Assembly: GCA_001600415.1 (NCBI GenBank)
Contig: BCJX01000002.1
Coordinates: 1,570,726-1,634,725 of the forward strand
DNA length: 64,000 bases
Source: Pascua guehoae
Taxonomy: Eukaryota; Basidiomycota; Tremellomycetes; Trichosporonales; Trichosporonaceae
Direction: 5' to 3'
Shown here: positions 11,476 to 23,057 of the stretch, piece by piece
Position numbering within the stretch: the first letter of the stretch is position 1
How the letters are laid out: each line of letters begins with the position of its first letter
Program-made: the position numbers and the translations under genes
The notes under the pieces: model-generated
Told to the model about the DNA's origin: nothing
What the model saw: only the letters and a program-made list of their open reading frames with translations
Databases searched by the model: none

Positions 11476-11831
11476 AGCGGGAGCCCCGTATGTAAAACTA
11501 GACTCTACCTGGAATTCTGAAACCTCTTGTAACTGTATATAAACTATCCAGCATTGTTCACTTTACTAGCAAACCACATTGATCATAGGATGTACATGCA
11601 TGTCGCGGGTATGAATGGCGGTAATAAATGCGAGTGGGGCGGACGAGACGTGCGACGGCGGGATGCGGGTGGGTTGGGAGTGCGTAACTCGCGAGCGGGT
11701 TTGGAGGAGTGTCGAGAGAGCAAAAGGTGTGGTGACTCCGGAGATGGGGTCTGCACGACGGCTGCAGACGACGGTGGCGGAGACGACCTCGGCGCTCGAC
11801 GACAAGCCTGACATTTCTGGCCTGTCCAGAC
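11476..11831. other. Intergenic between convergent MAU2 and MRPS8
   Basis: A 356-bp shared 3' flank. A TATATAAA stretch near 11537 is probably part of the MAU2 3' end rather than a promoter. Nothing else was recognised. Confidence 0.5.
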
Positions 11832-12323
11832 TTAGGCAGCGCGGCAGATGACCTCACCGCCGAGGCCGGCGCGGTACGCCTCCCACCCCTCCATGTAGAC
11901 GTCTGCGCCCTTGCGTCCGAGGGCATTATCGCGCTCGACCTTGATGACGAGGATTTCCGCCGTCCCGACGCCGCCAATGTTGCGCGCGCGGCGGCCCGTC
12001 AACAGGCGCCCGAGCTCGGTGCGCGAGACGTGCTTGCGCATCGAGCCCTTCGAGATGAGCTCGACGCGCCGCAGGACCGGCTGGCCGTTGCGCTGCTTGA
12101 GCCCGATCCACAGCCGCTGTGCAGGCTTGGGCAGCGTCGCAAACTCGGCCGGCGACGGGTGCGTCGGCGTCCCCAGCGACACGTTGGAGATGAGGCCGTG
12201 CCGGAGGAGAATCGACGAGATGCCCAGCGACGAGTTGGAAAAGGGCACCGACGTGCGGGCGAGCGCGGCGCGCGAGACGTTTTGCAGGTGCGAGCACAGG
12301 CGGTGCGGGGCGGGCGTGAGCAT
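11832..12323 (-). CDS. MRPS8: Mitochondrial ribosomal protein uS8m
   Basis: A small-subunit mitoribosomal protein of the S8 family in one uninterrupted 163-aa frame. Visible family features are SSILLRHGLISNVSLGTP, LWIGLKQRNGQPVLRRVELISKGS, the segment with LGRLLTGRRARNIGG, GTAEILVIK and the conserved C-terminal AGLGGEVICRAA. The ATG at 12323 gives an N terminus of MLTPAPHRLCSHLQNVSRAAL, plausible as a mitochondrial targeting stretch. An in-frame extension upstream has no better start. The gene is head-to-head with another small-subunit mitoribosomal gene (mS45). Confidence 0.9.
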   Translation of the reverse strand: MLTPAPHRLCSHLQNVSRAALARTSVPFSNSSLGISSILLRHGLISNVSLGTPTHPSPAEFATLPKPAQRLWIGLKQRNGQPVLRRVELISKGSMRKHVSRTELGRLLTGRRARNIGGVGTAEILVIKVERDNALGRKGADVYMEGWEAYRAGLGGEVICRAA

Positions 12324-12690
12324 TGTGCCGGGGAGGTGGGTGGGTCGGGGCGGGGTCCGGACGGGGTCGAGAGGAGAGGTGGGGTAGAGGTAGTTGCTGC
12401 TTGTTGCTGCTTGTTGGTTGCTAGCTCTGCTTGATTGCTCGAGACACTCTACGGCCGGCGGACTTGGTGAAATGTCCAGACTTCTGAAAGGCCAGCTGGT
12501 GGAGGGCGGAAAAAAGTGCCACACTCCCCGGTGACTTGTTTTGCCGTCTTATCCCGGCCCAGCCAGCAGCCAGACGCGTCCCTCGCACCCGATTCGGCCT
12601 GACCCAAAGTCGAAAGTCGCCTGGGTCAATTGTCACCTGGCCCGGTTGAAATAAATTTCCACCCATCAAACACTTTATTCCCATCCAACA
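12324..12690. promoter_or_regulatory. Bidirectional promoter region between uS8m and mS45
   Basis: This 367-bp spacer separates the start codons of two divergently transcribed mitoribosomal small-subunit genes. A short TTGTTGCTGC direct repeat lies near 12393-12413. I identified no known factor site with certainty. Confidence 0.5.
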
Positions 12691-14176
12691 ATGTCCTTTA
12701 CAAACTCGGTCGCGGGGCCATCACGTCTCCCCTACCTCGCCCGCGCCGTGCGTGCTGCCGCCCCCACGTCGTCGGTGGGGCGGAGAGCGTACGCGACCCC
12801 GGCCGGCGAGGTCGACGGCGGCGGTGACGCTGGCGGGCGCCGTCCGCGCGGCCGCAGGGGCCAGCGGGCTCGCGACAACGACGTGGACGGTTTCGAGGGC
12901 GAGTCGGGCGAAGAGCCCGCACTCGAGCTCGGGTACGACAAGTGGCTGTACAAGGTTGGGTATCGGTACAAGACGCCCGAACGGGGGGCACCTGCAAAGT
13001 GGCTCGGCGACATTGTGGTGAGTACGAGTAACAACCCCCCCCCCCCTCCCGGTTTACTTTCCTTGCCTAACATCCCACAGCCGTTCCCGACCAACCCGTC
13101 GTTCCGCCCGCCCCCACCGCTCTCGAACGACCTGCAGGACCTGATTGTCGCCGACGTGCGGGCCGGAAAACGCACCATTGGACAGCTCGCACAGCAGTAC
13201 AATGTCTCCAAGGCGCGCATCGAGGCTATCCGCAAGCTCAAGGCCGTCGAGGACGAGTTCCGCAGGCAGGTAAGTCACAGCTCCATCTCGTCGTGTGCTC
13301 CCAACACTGCCTTCGCCCTTTCGATGATGAGAAACATATATGACATTCTCTTTCAAGACACCTACGTGGTTACACGCTATATTTCTTCACTTCCTGAGAT
13401 TGAGCTTTTTCCCCACACCCACATGAACTGGGTAGAGAAACGTGGCTGACGTTGTGTTTTTTTTTCCTTCGCGGCTTTCGTTTTTTTTTTTCTCTCAAAC
13501 AGGTGAGCATTTTTTCCATTTCCCTTAACCCCCCCGCCCCATCCCACTTTTCCCACCTTTGAATGATGAACGAGATCGATTAGTCTTTAAGACAACCTCG
13601 TGGTTACAAACCCCTCATGCATGGCTTTCTGACACCTACCCTCCCACTCCGATTTTTCTCTTCTCTCTCCCCAATAGAAAACACAGTAGCTGACAAAACC
13701 TACAGGGTGTTCCACTTCAAACCGGCTTCCAGAGCGGCATGGAGACGCTCCTCGGCGTGCGCTCGCCCCTCGACCCGCACTCAAAGGCGATCAACGTCGA
13801 GGCGCGCCGGCGAGAGGAGACGCTGCGCGCCGAGCACCCCGCGACCAACGCCGAGGCTGATGAAGAGTTCCGCAGCGAACACAATGCCGGCGCTGGCGGC
13901 TCCTTTGGCAATCTCAAGGAGCAGAGTCTGCGCTCGGGCCTTGAAAAGGACGTGTGGGAGTTTGAGTCCGAGGCCACCATGATCCAGGAGCGCAAGGACG
14001 AGGCCGTCGCACGCATCGAGGCCCAAAAGGCAAAGCAGGAGGAGATTAATGCAAAGCCCCAGGAGGTCAAGAAGGCCCCCGAGCCCCCGACCATCCTTGT
14101 CAAGCCCGGCAAGACTGTGTACCGCTTCATCGACTCGTCAAAGGCCGCCACCGCACCCAAGAAGAAGGCGCACTAG
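12691..14176 (+). CDS. MRPS35: Mitochondrial small-subunit ribosomal protein mS45 (Mrps35/Bot1 family)
   Basis: Exons are 12691-13017, 13081-13269 and 13706-14176, giving about 328 aa. The N terminus is rich in Arg, Ser and Ala (SRLPYLARAVRAA) and suits mitochondrial import. Family features are WLYKVGYRYKTPERGAPAKWLGDIV joined to PFPTNPSFRPPPPLSNDLQ, a helix-turn-helix-like GQLAQQYNVSKARIEAIRKLKAVEDEFRRQ, then GVPLQTGFQSGMETLLG. A charged helical tail follows, with a basic PKKKAH end. This matches the 'eukaryotic mitochondrial regulator protein' family (yeast Mrps35, fission yeast Bot1). Intron 2 (436 nt) contains a T-rich tract followed by CAG|GTGAGC at 13500-13508, a possible recursive splice point; this is described among the findings. 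Confidence 0.82.
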
Positions 14177-14677
14177 TTGTTGTTGTCAATAGGATAGGAA
14201 GAAGCAATGCATTAGGCTCGTCTCATGATTACTATGCTGTTGTCCGAGTGCACTGTTGATTGGGATTGGTGCACCAGACTGGAACAGTGGGTTGAATCCT
14301 GCACACAGCCAGCGTATGGCCAGCTTGGGATTCGAGACGTCTGGTGCCTGGTTCACCAACAAGGGTGCAGGCAGCAGGCAGAGAGTGTGCGGCCAACGAC
14401 CGGCGATGCAGTGGCTGGGACGACTGACTGGAGTGATGGCGGCTGGGACAACTGGTCGGAGTGACGGCACAGACTGTGGGAGAATGTAAAGGAACAGCTG
14501 CCTGTGCAGTAGACAATACACCATCCGTGGCCGAGATATCTGACCAGACTCACGCGACAAGTCCTGACCACGAGCACCATCGCTGAGCTCGCTCTCGCCC
14601 TCATCACAGTCGTGAGTCATGTACTGTGTCCATATGTTACAATGAAGATTCCTCTACTGCGTCGACCTCGCCGCCAG
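14177..14677. other. Intergenic between convergent mS45 and PTPA
   Basis: A 501-bp 3' flank of two convergent genes. No gene or RNA was recognised. Confidence 0.55.
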
Positions 14678-16655
14678 CTAGTCAAAGGGGATGGGCTTGA
14701 GTCCGGGCCTGGCATCAAACGGGAGAGGCGCCTTGGGCACGCCCTCGTGCGCTGCCTGTGCCTGTGCAAACGCCGAGGGTACGGGGATGCCACAGCAGTC
14801 CATTGCCCACCCGGCCTCTTGGTGGATGTGGCCGTGGGCGTCGGGCTTGGGCATGGCGTCGCCGCTCTCGAGGGCGGCGCGCAGTTCTGGGTCCTCGTCG
14901 GGTGTCGGGAACGGGATGAGGCTGCCAAAGAGCGCGTGCTGCATGACGGGCAGTTTGCCGAGCACTTCGGCCGCGTACATTTTGCGCATGCCAGAGTTTA
15001 CCTTGTCCCAGGTCTTGACGGCCGAAATGTCGTCGAGCATGGGCGAGTGCCAGCGCAGACTGGCCGTCTTGATCGAGTTGATAAAGTCAATGCACGAGAG
15101 GTACATGTAGTCTGGGGTGAAGGCTTCGAGGATCTCGGGGTCGTGGATCGCCTTTGGGCGCAGGTGCTTGTGCGCTGCGGTTAGGGAGAGTTGTGTGCGA
15201 AGGGTTGGGCAAGGTGCATAGCCGGAAGGGGAGGGGGGGTGGACGTGCAAAGAGCAGGTGTTGGGTGGGGATATGCTGAGGAAAGCTGGATAGACGGTGC
15301 GCAGGGAGAAGAGTAGCAGGGAGGGCGGAGCCGCTCCGGAGAGTGAGTGGCTTGCGGAAAGGTCCAGCATGCAGCCATGGAGAGTATCGCTACGGTGATG
15401 GCAACCCGATGGAGACAGCGCGGGGAAGAATGTGGGACAGAACGGGAAGTAGGAAGGCAAAGGGTGTAGCAACACAGAGTGGAGTAGAGTGAGAGGGAGG
15501 GTAGCAGATGGACGACCACACAGAGAATACCAACACCCAAAGAGCACGGCTGGTGTGGCCGGAGCATCACGCAGCGAGCGCCACCGACGCAGAAACCAGC
15601 ACACGTTGGCGTGGGTTCTCACACAGAAACAGCACAGAGACGCGGAGCCGACCGTTTCCACCGTCCAACTCCCGGGCCACTGGCATCACACGCGCACCAT
15701 TCACGAGAGCCTTGCAACGCCACTCACTCTTAAGCTGTCCCGCACCCCACAGGAAGGGAAGGAACTGGTAGTCGTCGAGACCCCAGACACCGTGTGATCC
15801 CGCGGGCTCGAGCCAGTACGTCGACTGGAGGTATCGCATGACGAGGATGTATCTGAGCGTGAGTGGGGGTTGGCAAGTCGGAAAGTTCAGGACAACTCAC
15901 CGCCAAAAGATGCCGAGGACGATGAACGCATAGTCGTCGTCGTTGAACACGCCCAGCTTGTTCAGACACAACCTGTAGTTTCAGCCGGTGCACTCTACTC
16001 TCTCCCCCGTCGCACTCTGAACTTACAGCCAACAGAAAAAGTTGAGTTCGTGACCCGAGCCATAGTCTACGCGCTCGCGGTTCCCCCACGCGTCCTTGAA
16101 GTAGGCCTCGAGCTCCGGGACGGCCGCCGCCGGCAGCCCCGGGATGCTCGCGTGGAGCTCGGGCGACGCCGCGGCGACCTTGTCGTAAAACGTCTTGAAG
16201 GCCGGGTTGCCAAAGCGCGACAGCTTGTTGTCGACGGGCGGCGTCGCTTTCGCGAGCTCGAGGACGTGGTCGAGAATCGCCATGATTGGGCGTGTGCGCT
16301 GCAGGTCAGCGTCCGATACTGTGCTTGTGTAGCTTGAGCTGCAGCTCAAGTTGACGTCGAGCTCAAGCGGGAGTCAAGCTCATTCCCGACTCACCTCACT
16401 CCCTTCGCCGGCCTCGGAGAGCTTCTTGCCGACAATCTCGCCATTGAGCGCATCAATAAAGCCCAAAATGTCGGCGTGGGCAGGCGACCGCTCAAATGCC
16501 GCCAGGTGCGCCTTGGAGAGAATGTGCTTTGTGGGCACGACAAAGCCCGTCTTGGGCGACGTAGACGTAGACCCCGACGCCGTCGTGGCTACTGCTGGTC
16601 CCGCGACTGCTGCTGGGGTCGAGCCCGATGGTTCTGGTGGTGCAGTCGTGGTCAT
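14678..16655 (-). CDS. PTPA: Serine/threonine-protein phosphatase 2A activator (PTPA/Rrd peptidyl-prolyl isomerase)
   Basis: PTPA reactivates PP2A and has prolyl-isomerase activity; yeast has Rrd1 and Rrd2. In reading order the exons are 16655-16395, 16298-16027, 15972-15901, 15852-15728 and 15174-14678, giving about 408 aa. Motifs are [55 protein letters not shown], the signature [20 protein letters not shown], then HKHLRPKAI and [15 protein letters not shown]. The first ~40 residues are Thr/Ala/Pro-rich and variable in the family. I cannot decide between the Rrd1 and Rrd2 subfamilies. Intron 4 (15175-15727, 553 nt) is long and has no gene in it. The gene is divergent from IAH1 across about 170 bp. 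Confidence 0.9.
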
Positions 16656-16826
16656 GGTGGAATGGGTGGATGCGAGTTGCCACTGTTGGACCATTCGCGC
16701 TCATGACCGAAGATGAATGCTGACTTTCAGGCACGGAACCAGACGACGCCACGACGCGCGAGTGCATTCCACCCCACTTTTTGTCATTGACAGTGTCGTA
16801 ACCGGTCAGACCTCACTTCTACGTGC

Positions 16827-17936
16827 ATGCACCTCGGCTGCATCATCCTGCTCTGGTTTGTCCCGCTCGCCATGGCCTCCTCAATCTACATTGACGCCGT
16901 CCTCCTCTTGGTGCGTCCGGACTACTAGGCGGCGCTGATGCCAGGGCGACTCGCTCACCCAGGCATGGTCGGCGGGTTCGATTGCCCAGCGCATGTCCGA
17001 GTACTACCTCCGGCGGCTCGACGTGGTCAACCGCGGCTACGGAGGTGAGGGGTCGATCTTATAGCTGCTGTTGTCGCTGACCGTAGGCTACAACACTGAC
17101 GGGTGTGTCTTGCCTGCCTATACACTCGAGTGCTGCACTCACCCACAGAGGCATTGCCGCGTTTGAACAAGCACTAGCCAAAAAAGTCGACGTCGAAGCA
17201 GGCCGCGCCCAGCCCCTCCGCCTCGTGACCATCTGGTTTGGGGCAAACGACGCCGTCCTCCCCGGCTGCCCGCAGTATGTGCCCCTGGACCGTTTCATGT
17301 CCAACCTCGAGCACATGGTCGACATGGTCCGCTCGCCCACGTCAGAGTGGTACCAGCCCAACACGCGTGTTCTGCTCATCTCCCCGCCGCCCATCATCGA
17401 AGCGGACCGCGCCAAGGGGCAGGTCGCGCGCTGGCGCGAGTTTGGATCAAAGGGCGCCCCGCCAAACCTCGACCGCGACAAGGAGAACACCAAAAAGTAT
17501 GCCCAGGCCGTCGTCGACCTCGGCGCAAAGCTCGGTGTGCCGACCGTCGATCTCTGGCATGCCATTGTGGACGCTGCCGGCGGCGAGGAGCCGGAAAAGC
17601 TCAGGGACTACTTCTAGTGCGTTTGGTGTCTGGTTGCGCCGTTCTTTGACACACACGGGGCAGAGCTGACACCGTTCCCAGTGATGGGCTCCATCTCACT
17701 GCCAGAGGCTACGAGGTGCTGTTTGACCACCTCACGGCGCTCATCGTCAGCAACTGGCCAGAGCTTGACCCGGAGAAGATCCCCATGCGCATTCCCCAGT
17801 GCGTACGGAGGCAAGGATTGATACCGCATCGTAGTGCTGACGACCCAGCTGGAGCGAGGTTGACACAAACAACCCGCGCAAGGCGATTGGACCCCGCAAG
17901 GACCTCGGGACGGAGGCAAAGCGGGACGAGCTGTAA
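16827..17936 (+). CDS. IAH1: SGNH/GDSL esterase, isoamyl acetate hydrolase family
   Basis: This protein is predicted to hydrolyse short-chain esters. Exons are 16827-16910, 16945-17044, 17087-17102 (16 nt), 17149-17616, 17682-17798 and 17849-17936, giving about 290 aa. SGNH blocks are present: catalytic Ser in LLLGDSLTQ, NRGYGGYNTD, IWFGANDA, and Asp/His in YDGLHLTARGYEVL. IAH1-like features include PQYVPLDRFMSNLEHMV and the C-terminal HWSEVD. Two in-frame starts exist. The ATG at 16827 (poor context) adds MHLGCIILLWFVPLA, which looks like a signal peptide. The ATG at 16872 (good GCC-ATG-G context) gives a 275-aa cytosolic-type protein starting MASSIYID. The C terminus is KRDEL, an ER-retention-like tetrapeptide. 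Known IAH1 proteins are cytosolic, so localisation is uncertain. Confidence 0.85.
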
Positions 17937-18282
17937 AGGCAGGTAGAATCCACGTAGACAAAGGTAGATAGATGCAAGCTGAAATGCTGGTGGGGGCCTA
18001 GATGTATAAAGAGTACTGTAGTATGAGAGGTGCATGCATGGCTCATTATTGGAGGTTGAGAGCTGGCTGGGGCTTGCAGGTCCACACTGGTTGTCAAGGG
18101 CCGGAAATGACGTTGTAGGTTTGGCCGGTGGCTGCGCCGAGGACGCGACTGCGTTTTATTATTGGACCCTGTCTTGTAGGATTGGACAAAACACATCTCG
18201 CTTCTCTTCTCAACATCATTCCATCACTCTTCCAAAGTCTTTGTCGTCCACTCACGCAACCCTCGACACAAGCAAGCATACC
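17937..18282. other. Intergenic IAH1-PXL1
   Basis: A 346-bp tandem spacer. The last ~80 bp before the PXL1 ATG are rich in C, A and T, as in other 5' UTRs here. Nothing else was recognised. Confidence 0.5.
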
Positions 18283-21134
18283 ATGTACTCTCCACACCAC
18301 CGTAGGTCTTCATTCCCCATGCTTGTGCTTCACAACCCAACCATATCCAAGGCACGCACTGACGGACCAACAGCGTCGGTGGCGCGCCCAGCGACCAATG
18401 TAAACAACCAACAACACACCCACTACCAACAGCACCCAGGCTACAACACCCACCCGGGACCGTCTTACGCCCCATACTATGCACCACCGGCGCAGACACC
18501 AATGTATCAAGCACCACCTGCACCACCTGCCCAATATGCTCCTGCACCACCCCCTGCACCAATGGCCCCGTACGGCGCTGTGCCCCCTCACATGCACGCG
18601 ACAAACACTGGATCACAGTCGTCGCCGTACGGCTACACTGCGCCATACACGTACCCATCGCAGCCTCCACCGCCTCCAACCATGCGCAACCCGTACTCCC
18701 AAGTGCAGGCTATCCCGTCCCCGACCCCGCGCGTCCCCTACCAGGCGCCAGTCTTCAAGACGTTCCAAGAACGTCAGCGCGAGCGCGAGCGAGAAATCCA
18801 GGAAGCCGCTCTCCGTGCCGCTGCCGCATCGGCGCCACCCGCTCCAACACCCCCAACACGGGCGCCCATTACGGCCCCACACAGCACCCCAAACGGTTCC
18901 ATGGGACAGCAGGCGATTCCTAACCGACCTCAGCCGCCGCCGTCCCCGAGGCGCTCACGTTCGCCGTCTCCTTTGCCCACGCCGCAGCGCATGCCAAGCG
19001 GCTCACAACCACTGCCTCAGCCACCGAGCCCCCGCGGACCCGCTCCGCGCGGCGTTTCTGGCCAGAACCCACCAGTTCTGCCGCCCGCTGTCGCAGCCAT
19101 GATGGGTTCCGCGGGTGGCGCACGGCCCACGCCGCCGCCCCGCTCAATGGTGTCCCAGCCAACTGGAATTGTCCAGCAGACCTCGCGGCCACTCCCTCCG
19201 CCCCGCTCGCCGAACGCCGCGGTTCCCAACCTGCCGGCCATGGGACCCATTACGCCTCAGCCCACGGGATCGAGTGCACGCTCGGTCAACTCTGTGCACT
19301 CGGCCTACGCGGCCCCGGTCCACAACCAGCCATCGCCAAACCGTTACTCGATGCCAAACAGTCTCCCAGGCACCGCGCTCGGCCTCAACCCTGGTGCTGG
19401 GCCCTCTATCACCCCGCAGTCTGTAAACCAGCCGATGACCCCGCAGGCAACCGGGTCGCGTCCCCTGCCCTCTCCACGCACAATGGCCGGCCCCCGTCCC
19501 GCTGTCACCGTGCCGCCTGGTGGGTACTCGCCGTCACCGATGTCATCCAACCCGTCGTCACCGGCGCCGCCACCTGTGGTTAATGCCCCGCCCATGCCAA
19601 CGAACATGCATTCGGGACCCCCTAGGTCGCCGCTCGTGCCCCAGTCATCAGGAGTGGTCCCTGCGCCGGTCAACGCTGCCGTGGCAGCACTTCTCGACCG
19701 CTCCGACACCGTCTCGTCGGTCAAGTCGCTTGACCGTGCCGCGCTTGCGGGGCGTCGTGAACTTCCCCGCCCGCCAACTGGAGTGTCTGCGAGCAAGAGC
19801 TTGGACCGTGGCGCGCCAGCGTTCCGCGCCGGTGGACCCCGCAACCCGATGTCGCGCTCCCCTGTCCCAAATATTCCAGAACAATCAAAGATGACTACCG
19901 AGCTGGCAAACCGCATGTCGGGGGTATCCATTGGTGGTGTCGCGCCTCCCCGCTTGCCGTCCACGTCGCCCACCACGCCATCGTCGGTGCCCCCGGGAAA
20001 GCAGCGGGCCGTCCCGCCTGCTGTCAACGTACCGCCTCCTGCGCCTCCAAGCATCACCATGTCGACGGGGCCGTCGACGCCCACTACCCCTGCGATCATC
20101 ACACCACCCACGATCGCAGTCGGCGAAGGTGACAAGACGCCAGTCCCTGTCATTTCTATTGGCACCCCCAAGTCGCCAACGATCAAGCTCGATGATGGTG
20201 GGCACTGCCCGTCGTCTCCGAGTATTGTCTTGTCTGGGCCGCCCACCATTGCCGTGTCGTCGAGCGATACGGCCGACGAGGACCCCGGGCCGCTGAGCAT
20301 TGCGGTGCCGTCCATTAGTCTCGGCGCAAAGCCCAGCCCTACGCGAACCCCCACACGCCACAAGTCGCAGTCGTTGACGGGCCCCACCCGCATCGAAGCG
20401 ACGAGTGCGATTGTCTGTGCTGGGTGCGACAACCCCATCATCGGCCGTATCGTGTCTGCCATGAAGCAGCGTTGGCACCCGCAGTGCTTCCGGTGCGGGG
20501 TGTGTGCCGAGCTCCTCGAGCATGTGAGCAGCTACGAGCACGAGGGCAAGCCGTACTGTCATCTCGACTACCACGACGTAAGTGAAAGTGTCCTCTTTGT
20601 GCGGTTTCTTACTCCTAGCGCTTTGCCCACCGGTGCCACCACTGCCACACGCCCATTGTCGACTCGCGGTTCATCACGCTCGACGACCCCGACCTCGGGC
20701 AGCGGTTCTACCACGAGCTGCACTTTTTCTGCAGCGAGTGCGGCGACCCCTTCCTCGACCCCAGCAAGAGCTCGGCTGCAGGCACAGAGTTTGCGCGAGA
20801 CGCAGACGCTGACGCTGATGGCGACGGCGACGGCGAGACGAATGCGTTTGTCATCCACAAGGGCCACCCGTACTGCGAACGCTGCCACCTGCGCCTCCAC
20901 AAGCCAAAGTGCTGTGCGTGCAAGCAGCCCATCCCGGATGTGGCCGTCACCGCCCTGGGGTCAAAGTGGCACGCAGAGTGTTTTGTGTGTGAGGTGAGTT
21001 TCACTTGCGCTTGGAATCGTCCAACCTGCACCCCGCTAATGGACCAGACCTGCAAGCGCCCCTTTGCCAACAACCTATTCTTCCCGCTGGACGGCGCGGC
21101 GTACTGCACCGAGTGCTATGAGACGATGGCGTAG
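18283..21134 (+). CDS. PXL1: Paxillin-like LIM-domain protein
   Basis: A large adaptor with a ~650-residue proline/serine-rich, presumably disordered N-terminal part and three C-terminal LIM zinc-binding domains. Exons are 18283-18301, 18374-20577, 20619-20993 and 21048-21134, giving about 894 aa. The 72-nt first intron (GTAGGT...CTGAC...CAG) is in frame, so an unspliced form would be 918 aa. LIM1 has CAGCDNPI, WHPQCFRCGVC and YCHLDYHD. LIM2 has RCHHCHTPI and FFCSECGD, an acidic Asp/Ala insertion, then YCERCH. LIM3 has CCACKQPI, WHAECFVCE and YCTECYE. A short coiled stretch (QERQREREREIQEAALRAA) lies near residue 150. In yeasts Pxl1 acts in polarity, Rho signalling and the cytokinetic ring; transfer of that role is an inference. 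Confidence 0.78.
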
Positions 21135-21363
21135 GGGGGCACAAAATGGACGCAAACACGAGCTCTGGAGCTCAAAGGACATTGACAGACACGGGTGTCG
21201 TTATGCATGTAGTGTAGTATAAGGGCTGTGGGCTCGGAGCCACAGGCGCCGTGTTTTAGACGAGCTTTGAGCATGCACGAGTTGTTGTGAACAGGGGAAG
21301 GGTGAGTAGGAAGTAGGCAAGATGTGTGGCTGAGAGAGAACAAAAAGAACCGCAAAAACTCAA
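21135..21363. other. PXL1 3' flank up to tRNA-Gln
   Basis: A short non-coding stretch. Nothing was recognised in it. Confidence 0.5.
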
Positions 21364-21434
21364 GGTCCGACTGGGAATCGAACCCAGATTACAAGAATCA
21401 GAATCTTGTGTACTAACCGTTATACGATCAGACC
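21364..21434 (-). tRNA. tRNA-Gln (anticodon CUG)
   Basis: On the minus strand the 7-bp acceptor stem is GGTCTGA/TCGGACC. The anticodon arm CAAGA-TTCTGAT-TCTTG puts CTG at positions 34-36, and the T arm is CTGGG-TTCGATT-CCCAG. There is no intron. The anticodon reads CAG (Gln). Confidence 0.93.
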
Positions 21435-22267
21435 CGTTTTCGAGTTATACTGGTTGCTTTCTCCGCGGCCTTTGAGCACTTTCCTTCAGCCAACCGCGTC
21501 CACAGTGCTTGCTTGCTTCATGCTACAAACTCCATCGGTCCCCTCGCACCCCACATGTCGATGTTGCACACATTCTCAAGCGTTATCCTGCCTAATGTGT
21601 TGAACCTTCCCTCAGTCGGGAGACGTTGGCTTGATCGGCAAACATGTGTTTTTTTTTTCAACGTTCTCGCGCTCACACATGCCGACCGACGATATCCAAG
21701 TTGTGCTCTCCAGAATGCGACCAGACTACACAGTCGACGTGAGTAGTACCGACCGCGTTCTGTAAACTCGTCAAGACCACTCGGGCGTGATGGATATTTT
21801 TATTTGCGCGACTATCCGCGTGGCGGTTCTTGCTCTTTGGTATGTTCTGGCGGGTTTACCGTCGGGTTCTGGAGCGAGGGTCGACCGGGACTGGGGCTGC
21901 CACTGGTTGTGAGGCGAATTAAAACCTACCAGAAATTTCAGTTGATAGCTGTGCAGGTGTAGACCCATCTGGGAGTCGCTCGAGGAGCGATAATAGATGG
22001 TCCCTGTATTTTATTTTATTTTATTTTATTTTATTTTATTTTAGGTACTCGAGTATGGTGGGGTTTACCTCAGCATGGCCGTTGTTCCGAACTGCAGAGC
22101 ATATTTCATCTCAATACGAACAGCACGCCTATATGGTGTACTCGTCACGACAGTCATCTTAACCCCCTCCCCCCCTATACAAACAGCAGTTTGCGCATAC
22201 TGTCGCACCGTCACCCCCCTCTTCGTACCGTGGCCCACCTCGTGCCCCGTCACACCCACCCTCGCAC
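21435..22267. other. Intergenic with an ATTTT microsatellite
   Basis: No gene was recognised. The stretch contains a run of T near 21650 and the (ATTTT)n tract at 22008-22043. Confidence 0.5.
22008..22043. repeat. (ATTTT)n microsatellite
   Basis: About seven perfect 5-bp units in otherwise GC-rich DNA, about 220 bp beyond the stop codon of the Gly-Ser-repeat gene. Confidence 0.95.
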
Positions 22268-23014
22268 CTAGTATGGCCTATTCTCCCTAATCGCCCGGGG
22301 CAAGTCGCGCATCATTGCCGCCGCCGCCTGGCGCACGCGCTCGGCGTCCGCGGGCCGCGCGCCCACGTGGCGCGTGATAGCCTCCCACCCGTGCAGTTTG
22401 CCGGCAGTCACCGCCTGGATATGCGCCTCCGGACCCACGGTGCGGGCGCCGGGCACGTCGCCAGTGCCGAGGAGAACCGCTGCTCGTCAGCACGTGAACC
22501 GAGCACAACCCTTGGAAACCGTTCCCTTCCCCCTCCCTCTCTCTCAAGAGAGGGGAACATTTCCTCGCCTCAACCTCCCCCGCACATACCGGCAATATTG
22601 GCCCGCACCCGCGGCGACAGTGTCTTACACCCACTCCCACCCCCGCGCACGCCCGGCACGCCGCAGTCGCACCCGCACACCGGGCACCGCTGGGCGTACG
22701 GCAGGCCCCCGCCCATCGCTGCGGCGGAACGCCCGTCGCGGACGCCCAGTTGGTAGGCGGCGCGCGCGCGCTCGAAGGCGGCGGCGTCGCCGAGGCCGCC
22801 GCGCAGGGAGGGCGAGACTTCGCGCAGGGGCGTGTCCGAGTCGGAGTCCGAGTCGGGGATGGTCGTCGCGCGGGCGCGGGGGTCGGGGCGGGGACGGGGG
22901 GCTGAGACGGACGAGGTGGCGAGAGTTGCTGATGCCGAGGGGGGTTGGGTTGCGGACGCAGAGTTCGTGGGTTGCACAGCAGGCGCAGAGCCAGAGCCAG
23001 AGCCAGAGCCTGAG

Positions 23015-23057
<43 letters not shown>

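Noticed and set aside
22008..22043. ATTTT tract as a centromere or origin marker
   Set aside because: Only 36 bp of simple repeat; no wider AT-rich domain surrounds it.
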